Counted from the first letter of the stretch, positions 7,345 through 15,388 are shown. The stretch: 33,303 nt of DNA from Candidatus Peregrinibacteria bacterium CG11_big_fil_rev_8_21_14_0_20_46_8 (GCA_002796025.1 PCVQ01000004.1:1-33303); one strand, 5' to 3'. Numbers and translations: made by a program. The notes: generated by a model not told the origin, from the letters alone.

Positions 7345-7986
7345 ATGGATATTCAATGGCATGGACGCTCATGCGTCTCAATTAAGGGAAAAAGCGGTAC
7401 AGTTATTGTGGATCCTTATGATCAGAAAAAAGCAGGTTTCAAGCTGCCGAAAAGTTTAAAACCAGAGGTCGTGCTTTCAAATGAAGATGATCCTGAATTG
7501 GACGCTGCTCAGTTTGGTAAAGAAACGCATATCTTTGACTGGCCTGGAGAGTACGAGGCGTGCGGAATCCTTATTCAGGCGATTCAGGCATATGACCGTC
7601 CGCTCGAAAAAGACGAAGCGGGCAATAAACAGTCAACCAAGGCAAATTCGATTATGATTTATTCGCTCATGGTAGATGGTTTGCGCGTATGCCATTTGGG
7701 AAATATCGGTCATAAATTAACCCCCGAAATGCTTGAGCAGATTGGAGAGGTAGATGTTTTGCTGGTTCCCATCGGTGGTATACTTGGCCCAGAAAAAGCA
7801 CACGAAGTTATTGAGCAAATTGAACCGCGCATTAGTATTCCGATTTATTTTGAAGATCCGACTGCTTTCTTAAAGGAGGTTGGTGCGCAAAATTTAGAGG
7901 CGCAAAAAGTCGCCAAATTTCAGAGCCGCAGTACATTACCGAGCGACAAAATGGAGGTGAACTTGCTGGAGCAGGTTAATGGATAG
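7345..7986 (+). CDS. Metallo-beta-lactamase-fold protein (UlaG-like) with degenerate metal site
   Basis: 213 residues with the overall pattern of the Lactamase_B_3 / UlaG-like branch: an early WHGRSCVSIKG strand, TVIVDPYD, DWPGEYEACGILI, then LRVCHLGNIGHKL and VDVLLVPIGG. The canonical zinc ligands are gone. HxHxDH after the second strand is replaced by SNEDDPELD, the Asp of GDxGH is Asn (GNIGH), and the late PMHY His is Tyr (PIYFED). The fold is likely kept but a zinc hydrolase reaction is unlikely; a binding or regulatory role is possible. It is divergent from eno behind a short region with a -10 box on each strand. It encodes no signal peptide, so it is cytoplasmic. Confidence 0.8.
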   Translation: MDIQWHGRSCVSIKGKSGTVIVDPYDQKKAGFKLPKSLKPEVVLSNEDDPELDAAQFGKETHIFDWPGEYEACGILIQAIQAYDRPLEKDEAGNKQSTKANSIMIYSLMVDGLRVCHLGNIGHKLTPEMLEQIGEVDVLLVPIGGILGPEKAHEVIEQIEPRISIPIYFEDPTAFLKEVGAQNLEAQKVAKFQSRSTLPSDKMEVNLLEQVNG

Positions 7987-8039
7987 TTAGTGCGTACCTC
8001 ATTCTATTTTTGTTCATATCTTTCTGCGCGCTCGTTTTT

Positions 8040-8116
8040 TGGTACCCCGGGCAGGAGTTGAACCTACAACCTTTCCCTTAGGACGGGACTGCTCTATCCA
8101 GTTGAGCTACCGGGGC
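8040..8116 (-). tRNA. tRNA-Arg (CCT anticodon)
   Basis: The minus strand folds as a cloverleaf. The acceptor is GCCCCGG with CCGGGGT, the D arm GCTC/GAGC and the T arm GTAGG-TTCAACT-CCTGC. The anticodon loop GTCCTAA has CCT at positions 34-36, reading AGG. Discriminator A and an encoded CCA follow (8040-8042). One mismatch closes the outer anticodon stem pair. Confidence 0.9.
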
Positions 8117-8135
8117 TTATGTGCGGGGTAATAGT

Positions 8136-8165
8136 ACTATAGAATTTTTTATTGCGCGCCTACAA
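8136..8165 (-). promoter_or_regulatory. Promoter of tRNA-Arg
   Basis: On the minus strand TTGTAG (8160-8165), 18-nt spacer, TATAGT (8136-8141), with the tRNA 5' end about 20 nt downstream. Confidence 0.5.
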
Positions 8166-8172
8166 ACATAAT

Positions 8173-8213
8173 AAAAAAAATCTCCCGGGCACTATTGCGG
8201 CGGGAGATTTTTT
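8173..8213 (-). terminator. Rho-independent terminator after the H1-like gene
   Basis: Stem AAAAAATCTCCCG / CGGGAGATTTTTT around a 13-nt loop. T-runs flank it on both strands, so it could work in either direction. It lies directly downstream of the H1-like gene and upstream of the tRNA-Arg promoter. Confidence 0.8.
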
Positions 8214-8230
8214 AAAACGCTAAGAAAAAT

Positions 8231-8440
8231 TTATTTCTTCTTACGTCGAGCTGGCTTGCGTTTTGCAGCTGGCTTGCGCTTAGCTGGCTTCTTAGCCGCT
8301 TTGCGTTTTGCAGCTGGCTTGCGCTTAGCTGGCTTCTTAGCCGCCTTGCGTTTTGGAGCTGCCTTGCGCTTAGCTGGCTTCTTAGCCACTTTGCGTTTTG
8401 CAGCTGGCTTGCGTTTTGCAACGCGTTTTTTTGCTGGCAT
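8231..8440 (-). CDS. Histone H1-like Ala/Lys/Pro-rich basic protein
   Basis: 69 residues made almost only of Lys, Arg, Ala and Pro. After MPAKKRV the protein consists of about three and a half copies of a 15-residue unit of the form AKRKPAAKRKAAKKP, matching a 45-nt tandem repeat at DNA level, and it ends ARRKKK. It resembles the C-terminal tail of eukaryotic H1 and bacterial H1-like (Hc1/AlgP-type) proteins that bind DNA non-specifically and compact the nucleoid. It has its own promoter, a leader of about 75 nt ending with the TATTTTTTAACCCC block, and a strong terminator. High expression is therefore likely. The ORF at 8212-8421 is a frame shadow of the same repeats. Confidence 0.88.
   Translation of the reverse strand: MPAKKRVAKRKPAAKRKVAKKPAKRKAAPKRKAAKKPAKRKPAAKRKAAKKPAKRKPAAKRKPARRKKK
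8253..8421. repeat. 45-bp tandem repeat inside the H1-like gene
   Basis: About three and a half copies of a 45-nt unit beginning GCTGGCTTGCGCTTAGCTGG on the plus strand, with a few substitutions between copies. Being a multiple of three, unit gain or loss would keep the frame. Confidence 0.75.
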
Positions 8441-8726
8441 AAAGCAGGGGTTAAAAAATAATAAAAAAAATAGAAAACAGAAATTAAAAAAGAAAAATAA
8501 AAAAACTTTTTCTCAAGAAAAATTTTATCTCTTTTTCATTTCTCTGTAAACACTTTGCGCGCAAAATTTATTTTGCGTGTAAAGAAATTTTTTTGTGTAT
8601 GCGTGTTATAAAAATTTTAACATTTTTTGCACATTAGTTTTCCCTTTTAAAATAGAGGAAAAAACGGTGTGCATTTTTTTATTCGTTGCGGGTTATTTTT
8701 TTTCGTATCCCGTTGTAGCTAAAAAA
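8441..8726. promoter_or_regulatory. AT-rich intergenic region with H1-like gene promoter
   Basis: On the minus strand a near-consensus promoter is visible: TTTACA (8545-8550), 17-nt spacer, TAAAAT (8522-8527). It predicts a leader of roughly 75 nt that is almost pure A/T and ends TTTTTTAACCCCTGCTTT before the ATG. A perfect palindrome TTTGCGCGCAAA lies just upstream (8554-8565) and could be an operator. I see no gene in the remainder (8570-8726), which also lies downstream of the membrane protein gene. Confidence 0.6.
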
Positions 8727-9662
8727 CTAATTTATAAATTCTTTTGCTTTTTCATTTTCAATGAGTGCAAGAAATGTAAAAGTCCACACTGCATTTGAAA
8801 ATAAATTTAAAATTCCTGTGAAGTAAGATGCAAAAATTAATCCAACAATACTCAAAAGAATTCCAATCACAATTGCAATTTGGGTTGCAATTGCTGTGGC
8901 TGCAAAAAGTCCGATCGTAATAAAAAGTACCGTCGGCACAATGAGCACTGCAACAATGTTAATAATAATTCGAACGCCGATGAGCAGCATCAAAACTCCT
9001 ATAATAAATGTATGTTGCCAGCTTAAAAGTACGAGCTTGGCGCTTTTTGCCATGGCGCTAAGTACCGAACTGCGTTTTAGCACGATAAAAAATTCGGAAT
9101 AGGTAAAAAGCAGCGTGAGCAGAAACCCAATAAGACCGGCGAGTACAAAGAACGGAAGCAGTGTTTCAAGGGCACCAGGACCAAGATTTCGCAAAACGAA
9201 TGCAGCTTCGGTAAGAATAGCAAAGAGTGAAAACCCCCGAATCAGCAAGTTGTATTCAAAGAGGGGCAGAAAGACGACTAAACCAAGTCCTACACCGTCA
9301 CTTACACGAATTTCTTTGCCTTCGCGTGCCCGGGCAATGAGCTGAATAAGCCCGCCTTGGCAGAGTGTCGGCAGCAATGCATATATAATAAGGATAAGTG
9401 CTGTCACTAAAATGGCGGGTACAATTAATCCTCTATGTACACTTAGAAAGTCGTAAATATTGCCAGCGAGCTCTGCTAAAAAGCTTTGTTCGGCATCGTC
9501 AAAGAGCGCTGAGTATTTAAAGGCAAAGTACTGGTATATAAGGTAGATAATGCTTATGAGCGTTGTAAAAAGGGCTGGTAAAAATGCATACCACCACATT
9601 AAACGCTTATTTTGGCGCGTAAATGCCCAGGCCTCACTTATAATATGACGGGAGTTCACCAT
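8727..9662 (-). CDS. Hypothetical polytopic membrane protein
   Basis: 311 residues with about six hydrophobic stretches (near residues 25-45, 78-98, 130-150, 165-190, 215-250, 255-285). The N terminus MVNSRHIISEAWAFTRQNKR is a cytoplasmic amphipathic segment of the kind seen in membrane proteins of the glycerophosphoryl diester phosphodiesterase membrane-domain/DUF975-like group, but I cannot assign a family. There is no catalytic motif. A TATAAT on the minus strand (9675-9680) lies 12 nt before the ATG, giving a leader of about 5 nt; GTG at 9659 is an alternative start. Divergent from rpsO. Confidence 0.75.
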   Translation of the reverse strand: MVNSRHIISEAWAFTRQNKRLMWWYAFLPALFTTLISIIYLIYQYFAFKYSALFDDAEQSFLAELAGNIYDFLSVHRGLIVPAILVTALILIIYALLPTLCQGGLIQLIARAREGKEIRVSDGVGLGLVVFLPLFEYNLLIRGFSLFAILTEAAFVLRNLGPGALETLLPFFVLAGLIGFLLTLLFTYSEFFIVLKRSSVLSAMAKSAKLVLLSWQHTFIIGVLMLLIGVRIIINIVAVLIVPTVLFITIGLFAATAIATQIAIVIGILLSIVGLIFASYFTGILNLFSNAVWTFTFLALIENEKAKEFIN

Positions 9663-9698
9663 GGTGTCCGGGCTATTATATAGATTTTTTTAATAGTC

Positions 9699-9727
9699 TT
9701 GCAGGGAAACTGCCCATTTGTTAGAAT
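9699..9727 (+). promoter_or_regulatory. Promoter of rpsO-pnp
   Basis: TTGCAG (9699-9704), 17-nt spacer, TAGAAT (9722-9727). It predicts a leader of about 35 nt before rpsO ATG 9769, one of the few clearly leadered transcripts here. Confidence 0.55.
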
Positions 9728-9768
9728 TCGGCAGTATTCAAGCAGTATTAATAAAATATTTTTATAAC

Positions 9769-10032
9769 ATGAAAAGAGACAAGAAAAAGAAAGTGATCGG
9801 AGATCATGGGAGTCATCCTAAGGATACTGGATCACACCACGTTCAGGTTGCAATCCTGACCGAACGTATTAATGAGCTCAGTAAGCATTTGGAAACCCAT
9901 CCTAAAGATAACAGCAGCCGCCGCGGTTTGCTGATGATGGTTGGCCGTCGCCGCAAGCTGCTTAATTATGTTAAGGGTAAAGGCGCGGATACATACGAGT
10001 CGCTCCTTAAAAAACTCAAGCTGCGAAAATAA
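9769..10032 (+). CDS. rpsO: Ribosomal protein S15
   Basis: 87 residues, normal for S15, a primary 16S rRNA-binding protein of the small-subunit platform. Recognisable motifs are [40 protein letters not shown] and [19 protein letters not shown]. The ORF track starts at 9718, but the conserved product begins at [14 protein letters not shown], so ATG 9769 is used; no Shine-Dalgarno precedes it, only an A/U-rich leader. It lies upstream of pnp in the classical rpsO-pnp order, separated by 132 nt that form a long hairpin. Confidence 0.97.
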   Translation: MKRDKKKKVIGDHGSHPKDTGSHHVQVAILTERINELSKHLETHPKDNSSRRGLLMMVGRRRKLLNYVKGKGADTYESLLKKLKLRK

Positions 10033-10043
10033 TCGTAGCTGTA

Positions 10044-10125
10044 GGAACAGGTGTAATAAGACAGGAAGATGTTTGTGCCTTCGGCAGTTGGGCTTAAACA
10101 CTTTCTTGTCTTCAAAACTTGTTCC
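10044..10125 (+). promoter_or_regulatory. Long stem-loop in the rpsO-pnp intergenic leader
   Basis: Outer arms GGAACAGGT (10044-10052) and ACTTGTTCC (10117-10125) pair with one G-U. After a small internal loop, inner arms 10058-10074 and 10096-10112 pair over 17 positions with two G-U and one mismatch, capped by a small GCC-TTC-GGC hairpin. In E. coli a long duplex in the pnp leader is cut by RNase III and is the basis of PNPase autocontrol. The location and shape here fit the same role, which is inference. Confidence 0.75.
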
Positions 10126-10164
10126 GTTTCCTATTCGTTAATGCGCATTGCGCAAATTTTTATT

Positions 10165-12384
10165 ATGGAACAAGTACATTCAGTACAAATGGATATTGGC
10201 GGTCGAGAATTTAAATTGACCTCCGGACTGTATGCATTTCAAGCACATGGAGCTGTTGTCGCTTCTTTTGGTGAGACGCAGGTTTTGGGTGCAACTACTA
10301 TGGCCGAAAAGGCAAAAGAAGGTATAGATTTTTTTCCGCTCTCCGTCGATTATGAAGAGCGCTACTACGCAACAGGAAAAATTAAGGGGAGCCGTTTTAT
10401 TAAGCGTGAAGGGCGTCCGTCTGAACAGGCGATTTTGGCATCACGCATGACTGATCGTCCGATTCGTCCGCTTTTTCCAAAGGGTGCAATGAACGATGTG
10501 CAATGTATTGCGACCGTTCTTTCTGCCGATATGGAGGTATCTCCCACAACAACTGCAACAAATGCAATTTCTGCCGCATTGATGGTTTCGGGTATCCCAT
10601 TTGCCGGGCCAGTTGGTTCAATACGTATGGGGTTGGTCGATAATCAACTCATTGTAAATCCAACCTATGAACAAGTTGAACAAGGCGGTTTGGATTTGGT
10701 AGTTGCCGGTACACTTGATGCTATTACAATGGTGGAGGCCGGTGCTCATGAAGTGCCCGAAGATGTTATGCTCGAAGCTCTTGCCAAAGCTCATGAAGTT
10801 ATAAAGCAGATTTGTGAATTGCAAATCCAGCTGCGGGACAAGGTTAATCCAACACCGCGTGTATTTACGATTCGTCAAAAGAATGAAGCAGCAGCTAATG
10901 CGGTCCAAAGCTATGTAACAGAAGATATGTTGCTCGGCGTAAACGGCAATACAAAGTTTGACGTAAAAGGAAAAATCCATGCTTTGGAAGACGCGCTTTA
11001 TGAGAAGTATGCTCCGCAAATTGAAGCGGGAGAGTTCGGTAAAGGTGATCTTGCCGATGCTTTAAACAGTTTGTTAGAGAAAGATATGCGGAAAAATATT
11101 CTGCAGCAGGAGCGCCGTATTGATGGCCGCTCACTCGATCAAATTCGCCCAATAGAGTGCCGTGTTGGTGAAATTCCGCGGACTCATGGTTCAGGTATGT
11201 TTCAGCGGGGAGAAACACAGGTATTAACGCTGACAACCCTTGGCGGGCCCGGTGCTGCACAGATTATCGATACTATGGATACTGATGAAGAGCGGCGTTA
11301 TATGCATCACTACAACTTCCCGCCGTATTCAGTGGGAGAGGTGCGTATGATGCGTGGTACTTCTCGCCGAGAAGTAGGACATGGAGACTTAGCTGAACGC
11401 GCGTTGCTTCCCGTGCTGCCGAAGAAAGAAGATTTTGCCTATACCATGCGCTTGGTTTCGGAGGTGCTTTCCTGTAATGGGTCAAGCTCTATGGCTTCGG
11501 TGTGCGGTTCTACACTTTCTCTTATGGATGCAGGTGTGCCAATTTCTCGTCCTGTTTCTGGTATTGCAATGGGCTTGGTAACGGGCGAGGATTTCGATGG
11601 TAAAAATGGTACCTATAAAATTCTTACAGATATCCAAGGTTTGGAAGATTTTGCCGGCGATATGGACTTTAAAGTTACTGGAACAAGTGAAGGAATTACT
11701 GCTTTGCAGATGGATATTAAAGTAAAAGGCCTCTCTCTCGATGTATTAAAGGAGGCATTAGAACGTGCACGGAACGCGCGCAACCAAGTACTCGAAGCAA
11801 TGCTCAAGGCAATTGCTACACCGCGCGATCATCTTAGTAAATATGCACCAATGATCAGCAGTATGCATATCGATCCAGATGATATTAAGCTTGTAATCGG
11901 CAAGGGCGGGGAAACCATTCAGAAAATTACCGCCGAGACGGAATGCGAGATCGACATTGAGCAAGATGGTTTAGTTATGATTACTGCAAAAGATCAAGAA
12001 TCGGGTCAGCGCGCTATGGATTGGATTAAAAAGATTACTTATAAGCCTGCGGTTGGAGATGTATTCGAAGGTAAGGTTGTTCGTATTATGGACTTCGGTG
12101 CCTTTGTAGAAATTACGCCGGGCAAGGACGGGCTTGTACATATTTCTCAACTCGATCACCATCGCGTAAACCGCGTTGAGGACGTAGTGCAGTTAGGCGA
12201 TATTGTTAAAGTAAAACTGATGGAAATCGATGATCAAGGACGCTATAACTTATCCCGAAAAGTCTTACTGCCTCGACCAGAAGGCATGCCTGAACAAAGT
12301 GAGAGCGACTTTGGCGGAGGCTACCGCCTAGGCGGGGCAGGTCGTCCATCTCGGCCACCACGTCGCGGTCCGCCACGTCGCTAA
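10165..12384 (+). CDS. pnp: Polyribonucleotide nucleotidyltransferase (PNPase)
   Basis: 3'-5' phosphorolytic RNA exonuclease of the degradosome. 739 residues from ATG 10165; the ORF track start at 10069 lies inside the leader hairpin and is rejected. Domains in order: first RNase PH (about 10-140), helical linker, and second RNase PH (about 315-545) with the catalytic region MASVCGSTLSLMDAGVPI and the metal site in DIQGLEDFAGDMDFKVTGT. A KH domain follows (about 555-615, VIGKGGETIQKI), then S1 (about 625-695, GKVVRIMDFGAFVEI) and a Gly/Arg/Pro-rich tail ending PSRPPRRGPPRR. The start is preceded by a U-rich TTTTTATT and no Shine-Dalgarno. It converges on the CDF gene with a 4-nt overlap. Confidence 0.98.
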   Translation: MEQVHSVQMDIGGREFKLTSGLYAFQAHGAVVASFGETQVLGATTMAEKAKEGIDFFPLSVDYEERYYATGKIKGSRFIKREGRPSEQAILASRMTDRPIRPLFPKGAMNDVQCIATVLSADMEVSPTTTATNAISAALMVSGIPFAGPVGSIRMGLVDNQLIVNPTYEQVEQGGLDLVVAGTLDAITMVEAGAHEVPEDVMLEALAKAHEVIKQICELQIQLRDKVNPTPRVFTIRQKNEAAANAVQSYVTEDMLLGVNGNTKFDVKGKIHALEDALYEKYAPQIEAGEFGKGDLADALNSLLEKDMRKNILQQERRIDGRSLDQIRPIECRVGEIPRTHGSGMFQRGETQVLTLTTLGGPGAAQIIDTMDTDEERRYMHHYNFPPYSVGEVRMMRGTSRREVGHGDLAERALLPVLPKKEDFAYTMRLVSEVLSCNGSSSMASVCGSTLSLMDAGVPISRPVSGIAMGLVTGEDFDGKNGTYKILTDIQGLEDFAGDMDFKVTGTSEGITALQMDIKVKGLSLDVLKEALERARNARNQVLEAMLKAIATPRDHLSKYAPMISSMHIDPDDIKLVIGKGGETIQKITAETECEIDIEQDGLVMITAKDQESGQRAMDWIKKITYKPAVGDVFEGKVVRIMDFGAFVEITPGKDGLVHISQLDHHRVNRVEDVVQLGDIVKVKLMEIDDQGRYNLSRKVLLPRPEGMPEQSESDFGGGYRLGGAGRPSRPPRRGPPRR

Positions 12385-13736
12385 ATATCGAGTATGAGGA
12401 GCTTTATTGTCTCGTGCACATCATCGATACCCACAAACTTTGGGTATACTTTGATGTTATTTAAGCGCAGGTTGTAATACAGCAGCGGTTCGACGCTATT
12501 TGTAATATAGATATTGGTCTTATTCTTTTGAAGAAACTCCGCCATTTTGACGGCATCGTCAGAATGAAAGCTTTCTGCGAGATGAAAATGGTCATGCACT
12601 TGCCCATCCTTTATATCGACAAAGAGGAATGTATAGTCGCTGTCGTCGTCGATGTCTATTTTTGCCGAAAGCCCATCAGCGGGATTTTGCACCGGAATAG
12701 CAACGCGGATTTTATCGGGCTTTGGTGCATCGATGTAGAGTACAAAATCGCCGAGATGCCGAATGTTTTCTTCAATAGAGTGATGCAGCCGGTGAATCTC
12801 ATTTCGTAAATCGATTGCATTACTAAATGGATTTGTTTCGAGAATTGCCTCGCCGAATAAAAATGTTCCCGTTTTTCTCAGTCGTATCTTTTTAATTTTT
12901 GTAACGATGCGTGACTTTTTTAGGAGCGTGCGAATTTTACGTGCAATCTTAGGATCGTCCCAGAAATCAAGTAAGTCGAGCAGGGATTCTTTTGCAAATT
13001 TTACTCCGCTCCAAATTATCAAAACAGAGATGAGTATACCCAGTATCGCTCCTGCATGCGCTATGCCAAACTTATCTCCTACGATACCGAGCAAAACGCC
13101 TCCGGAGACAAACATATCGTTGCGTTTGTCATAGGCGCTGGCGAGCATCGCTTTTGATTCAAGTTTCTCTCCCGCAGCTTTTTGATTGTAGTATGAGTAA
13201 CCGGCTGCAATGATTGAGATCGAAGATATAATGATACCGAAAATGTGGTTTGTAGTAATGCGTGCCGTGAATATAGAGTTAATACTTTCTAGAAAGAGCC
13301 GCCCGCCGATCACGAGAATGAAAAGCGATATGAGAAAGGAAATGAGTGTTTCGATTCTATGGTATCCGTACGAAAAACCATGGCCTGCGCGTTTCGTGGA
13401 GAGACGAAGTCCCATAAAAATTGCAATCGCGGCGAGGATATCGCTAAAGCTGCTTACAGCATCTCCAATTAAGGGAATAAAGTTAGTTATGTAGCCGGCC
13501 ACACCTTTGGCAATCGTTAAAGCTATGAGCAAAAATACACTTCTTCGGGCCACCCGCATCGCTTGCCGTAACTCTTCTTGATGCGCCGCTTTGAGCGGTG
13601 TTTTTGGTAAATCTTTAATTACCTTTACCTCACCGGTAGGATTACTCGGGTCCGGTTTAATATCTGGATTCTCTTTATTTGTTTCGACTTTTTGTGTGAC
13701 GATTTTTTCTGTTTCGTCCTTTTTTGCAGTTGGCAT
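12381..13736 (-). CDS. Cation diffusion facilitator with C-terminal NifX/NifB-like domain
   Basis: Efflux transporter for divalent metal ions coupled to proton entry. About 451 residues. The hydrophilic N-terminal 60 residues precede a CDF membrane domain of six helices (about 65-265). Putative metal sites are DAVSSFSDILA in TM2 and SAYDKRNDMFVS in TM5, where the common His-xxx-Asp is Asp-xxx-Asp; the signature GHGFSYGYHRIETL is intact. A CDF cytoplasmic domain (about 270-345) follows. The last 100 residues (RVAIPVQNPADGLSAKIDID to the end) look like the dinitrogenase iron-molybdenum cofactor-binding fold (NifX/NafY/NifB C-terminus). The ORF track uses TTG 13742; ATG 13736 fits the promoter and is preferred. 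Confidence 0.85.
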   Translation of the reverse strand: MPTAKKDETEKIVTQKVETNKENPDIKPDPSNPTGEVKVIKDLPKTPLKAAHQEELRQAMRVARRSVFLLIALTIAKGVAGYITNFIPLIGDAVSSFSDILAAIAIFMGLRLSTKRAGHGFSYGYHRIETLISFLISLFILVIGGRLFLESINSIFTARITTNHIFGIIISSISIIAAGYSYYNQKAAGEKLESKAMLASAYDKRNDMFVSGGVLLGIVGDKFGIAHAGAILGILISVLIIWSGVKFAKESLLDLLDFWDDPKIARKIRTLLKKSRIVTKIKKIRLRKTGTFLFGEAILETNPFSNAIDLRNEIHRLHHSIEENIRHLGDFVLYIDAPKPDKIRVAIPVQNPADGLSAKIDIDDDSDYTFLFVDIKDGQVHDHFHLAESFHSDDAVKMAEFLQKNKTNIYITNSVEPLLYYNLRLNNIKVYPKFVGIDDVHETIKLLILDI

Positions 13737-13744
13737 ATCCAAGT

Positions 13745-13773
13745 ATTATACCAGCAAAAAGGGGATTTGTCAG
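13745..13773 (-). promoter_or_regulatory. Promoter of the CDF gene (leaderless)
   Basis: CTGACA (13768-13773), exactly 17 nt, TATAAT (13745-13750), then 8 nt to ATG 13736. It is the best full -35/-10 example of the leaderless pattern. It overlaps the last codons of the ribbon-protein gene. Confidence 0.7.
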
Positions 13774-15317
13774 CTTTGCAGATAGCACTGTTCGCAGTGG
13801 ATTATTTCTGGTCTATCCGGTGCATATGCACTCTGAATTGGCATGTTACACTTCGCACACTGCCGTTTCCAGAGCAGACGCGGCGTGCGCTGAGCAAAAC
13901 GAGCAGAGTGCCGGCACTCAGGACATTTTTGAGGGAGCGGGATATCCTGTTTTTTGTAAAAATTCAGCTCTTTTGGAAGGATCTTGTAGGCTTTAGCACA
14001 GACAATACAGCGACCGGCTTCTTGTGGTAATGTGTGCTGCGTGATTTTTGTTTTTATTTGTTGAGGAAAGTAATCTGCTGCAACTGAATCTTGGTACGAA
14101 AAAGGGGAGAGCCCCATAGGGGGAAATTCGCCGTAAGTTTTGTCGGCATGCATATCGGCAATTATTTTTGCACGCAGCGTTTCATATTCTTGTTTTGTAT
14201 ATTGTTTATTGAGAATACAATATTTTTTATTTCTGAGTCCCACACAGCCAAAAAGATTTTGTGAACTTTTGCAGAAATCTGAATATTGGCAGTCTGCGCA
14301 TTCGCCACATGTATTGCAGAATTGAATATTGTTGTTTCCATAATAGCCAATATGCTCATAACAGAGTTCAAAGTGTTCGCAGTAGTTTACATCGTATGAA
14401 TCTTTGGCATCGATGATTTGGGCACAGTAGCGAACATCTTGAGCCTTTTTTACATCAAAGCAGTCGCGGGCATTTTTTGAATTTACAATATAGTTGCCGC
14501 TTACATTTTCGTTATTTAGATTTTGTGCATATTTATGAGGGAAATTGAGTTTGAATTTTGCAAATTTCTTAAGCAGTTCATCGATTCCTTTGCGTGTATT
14601 TAGTTTCAAATCCGTTTTTATATTCTCATACTCTTGTTGAGAATAAGCCTTATTGAAAATGTAATATTTTTTATTGCGCAGCCCAATGGAGGCAATACAA
14701 TTTTGTGATCCTTTACAGTCAAAACAGGCGATTAAATCTGAAGAAGTGGAGCAATCTTGGCAGTACTGGCATGCGTAGCATTTTTCACAATCTATGCACT
14801 CATAACAGAGTTCTGATTCACGTACTAAGAAACTATCATAGCAGTCACGCGATTCGTATGGAGATCCGTACATACAGTCTTCGATATGAATAGAACCGAA
14901 GCAGAGATAGCTGTTGTGAGCAAAGCCGACGTAATTGCAGTAATCACTATTTTCGGTGTTTACCGTTGCAAGATTAAGGCGTGGCACACGCTGCAGAAGA
15001 GCATGATATTGAGCGAAAAATGATTTTGAAGGTGAATATTCTTGTCCATGCTCCTGAGGATCCCATGCATCGCTCCACCAGCAGGTTTGGCAATAGACTG
15101 GAAAAGGGTGCCCGGGCGCATACATAGAAATTATTTTTTTGCCGCACAAACCGCATGTATCGTGATACAAATTGCGTTCATTGCGCCAAGCGAGCCTTCT
15201 CTGCATGCGGCATAGCGCACACAGTGTGGGGGCCGGCACATGTATTTTTGTATAGAATGCGCGATCCGAATCATCTATAACAAATTTCTTGCTGCAATGC
15301 GCACATGTTTTTTCCAT
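13770..15317 (-). CDS. Cysteine-rich double zinc-ribbon protein (paralog 1)
   Basis: 515 residues with about 41 cysteines, function unknown. The N-terminal 80 residues hold four CxxC pairs (5-8, 33-36, 55-58, 76-79), forming two treble-clef or ribbon modules. The same spacing and flanking words recur in the last 80 residues (CIVC, CPEC, CAKC, CEQC; YAPGHP versus YAPDRP), so the module is duplicated at both ends. In between, Cys appears every 3-12 residues in short strand-like units (CYECIDCEKCYACQYCQDC), and GLRNKKYxIxNKxYxxxEYE occurs twice, suggesting an internally duplicated solenoid. There is no signal peptide or membrane segment. It is divergent from the TrmB-type regulator; a paralog lies on its far side. 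Metal storage, metal sensing or nucleic-acid binding are all possible. Confidence 0.85.
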   Translation of the reverse strand: MEKTCAHCSKKFVIDDSDRAFYTKIHVPAPTLCALCRMQRRLAWRNERNLYHDTCGLCGKKIISMYAPGHPFPVYCQTCWWSDAWDPQEHGQEYSPSKSFFAQYHALLQRVPRLNLATVNTENSDYCNYVGFAHNSYLCFGSIHIEDCMYGSPYESRDCYDSFLVRESELCYECIDCEKCYACQYCQDCSTSSDLIACFDCKGSQNCIASIGLRNKKYYIFNKAYSQQEYENIKTDLKLNTRKGIDELLKKFAKFKLNFPHKYAQNLNNENVSGNYIVNSKNARDCFDVKKAQDVRYCAQIIDAKDSYDVNYCEHFELCYEHIGYYGNNNIQFCNTCGECADCQYSDFCKSSQNLFGCVGLRNKKYCILNKQYTKQEYETLRAKIIADMHADKTYGEFPPMGLSPFSYQDSVAADYFPQQIKTKITQHTLPQEAGRCIVCAKAYKILPKELNFYKKQDIPLPQKCPECRHSARFAQRTPRLLWKRQCAKCNMPIQSAYAPDRPEIIHCEQCYLQS

Positions 15318-15356
15318 AAGGATAGTTACAAGTTCATGACAGAGGGTAGAGCGAGT

Positions 15357-15385
15357 TTGTAAGATTGTCTATATTTCAGTACAAT
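15357..15385 (+). promoter_or_regulatory. Promoter of the TrmB-type regulator
   Basis: TTGTAA (15357-15362), 17 nt, TACAAT (15380-15385). The predicted start of transcription falls at about 15392, inside the palindrome that follows. Confidence 0.55.
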
Positions 15386-15388
15386 AGT

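Noticed and set aside
10618-11019. 133-residue minus-strand ORF inside pnp
   Set aside because: Antisense shadow of a conserved gene, with no start signal of the kind seen at real genes here.
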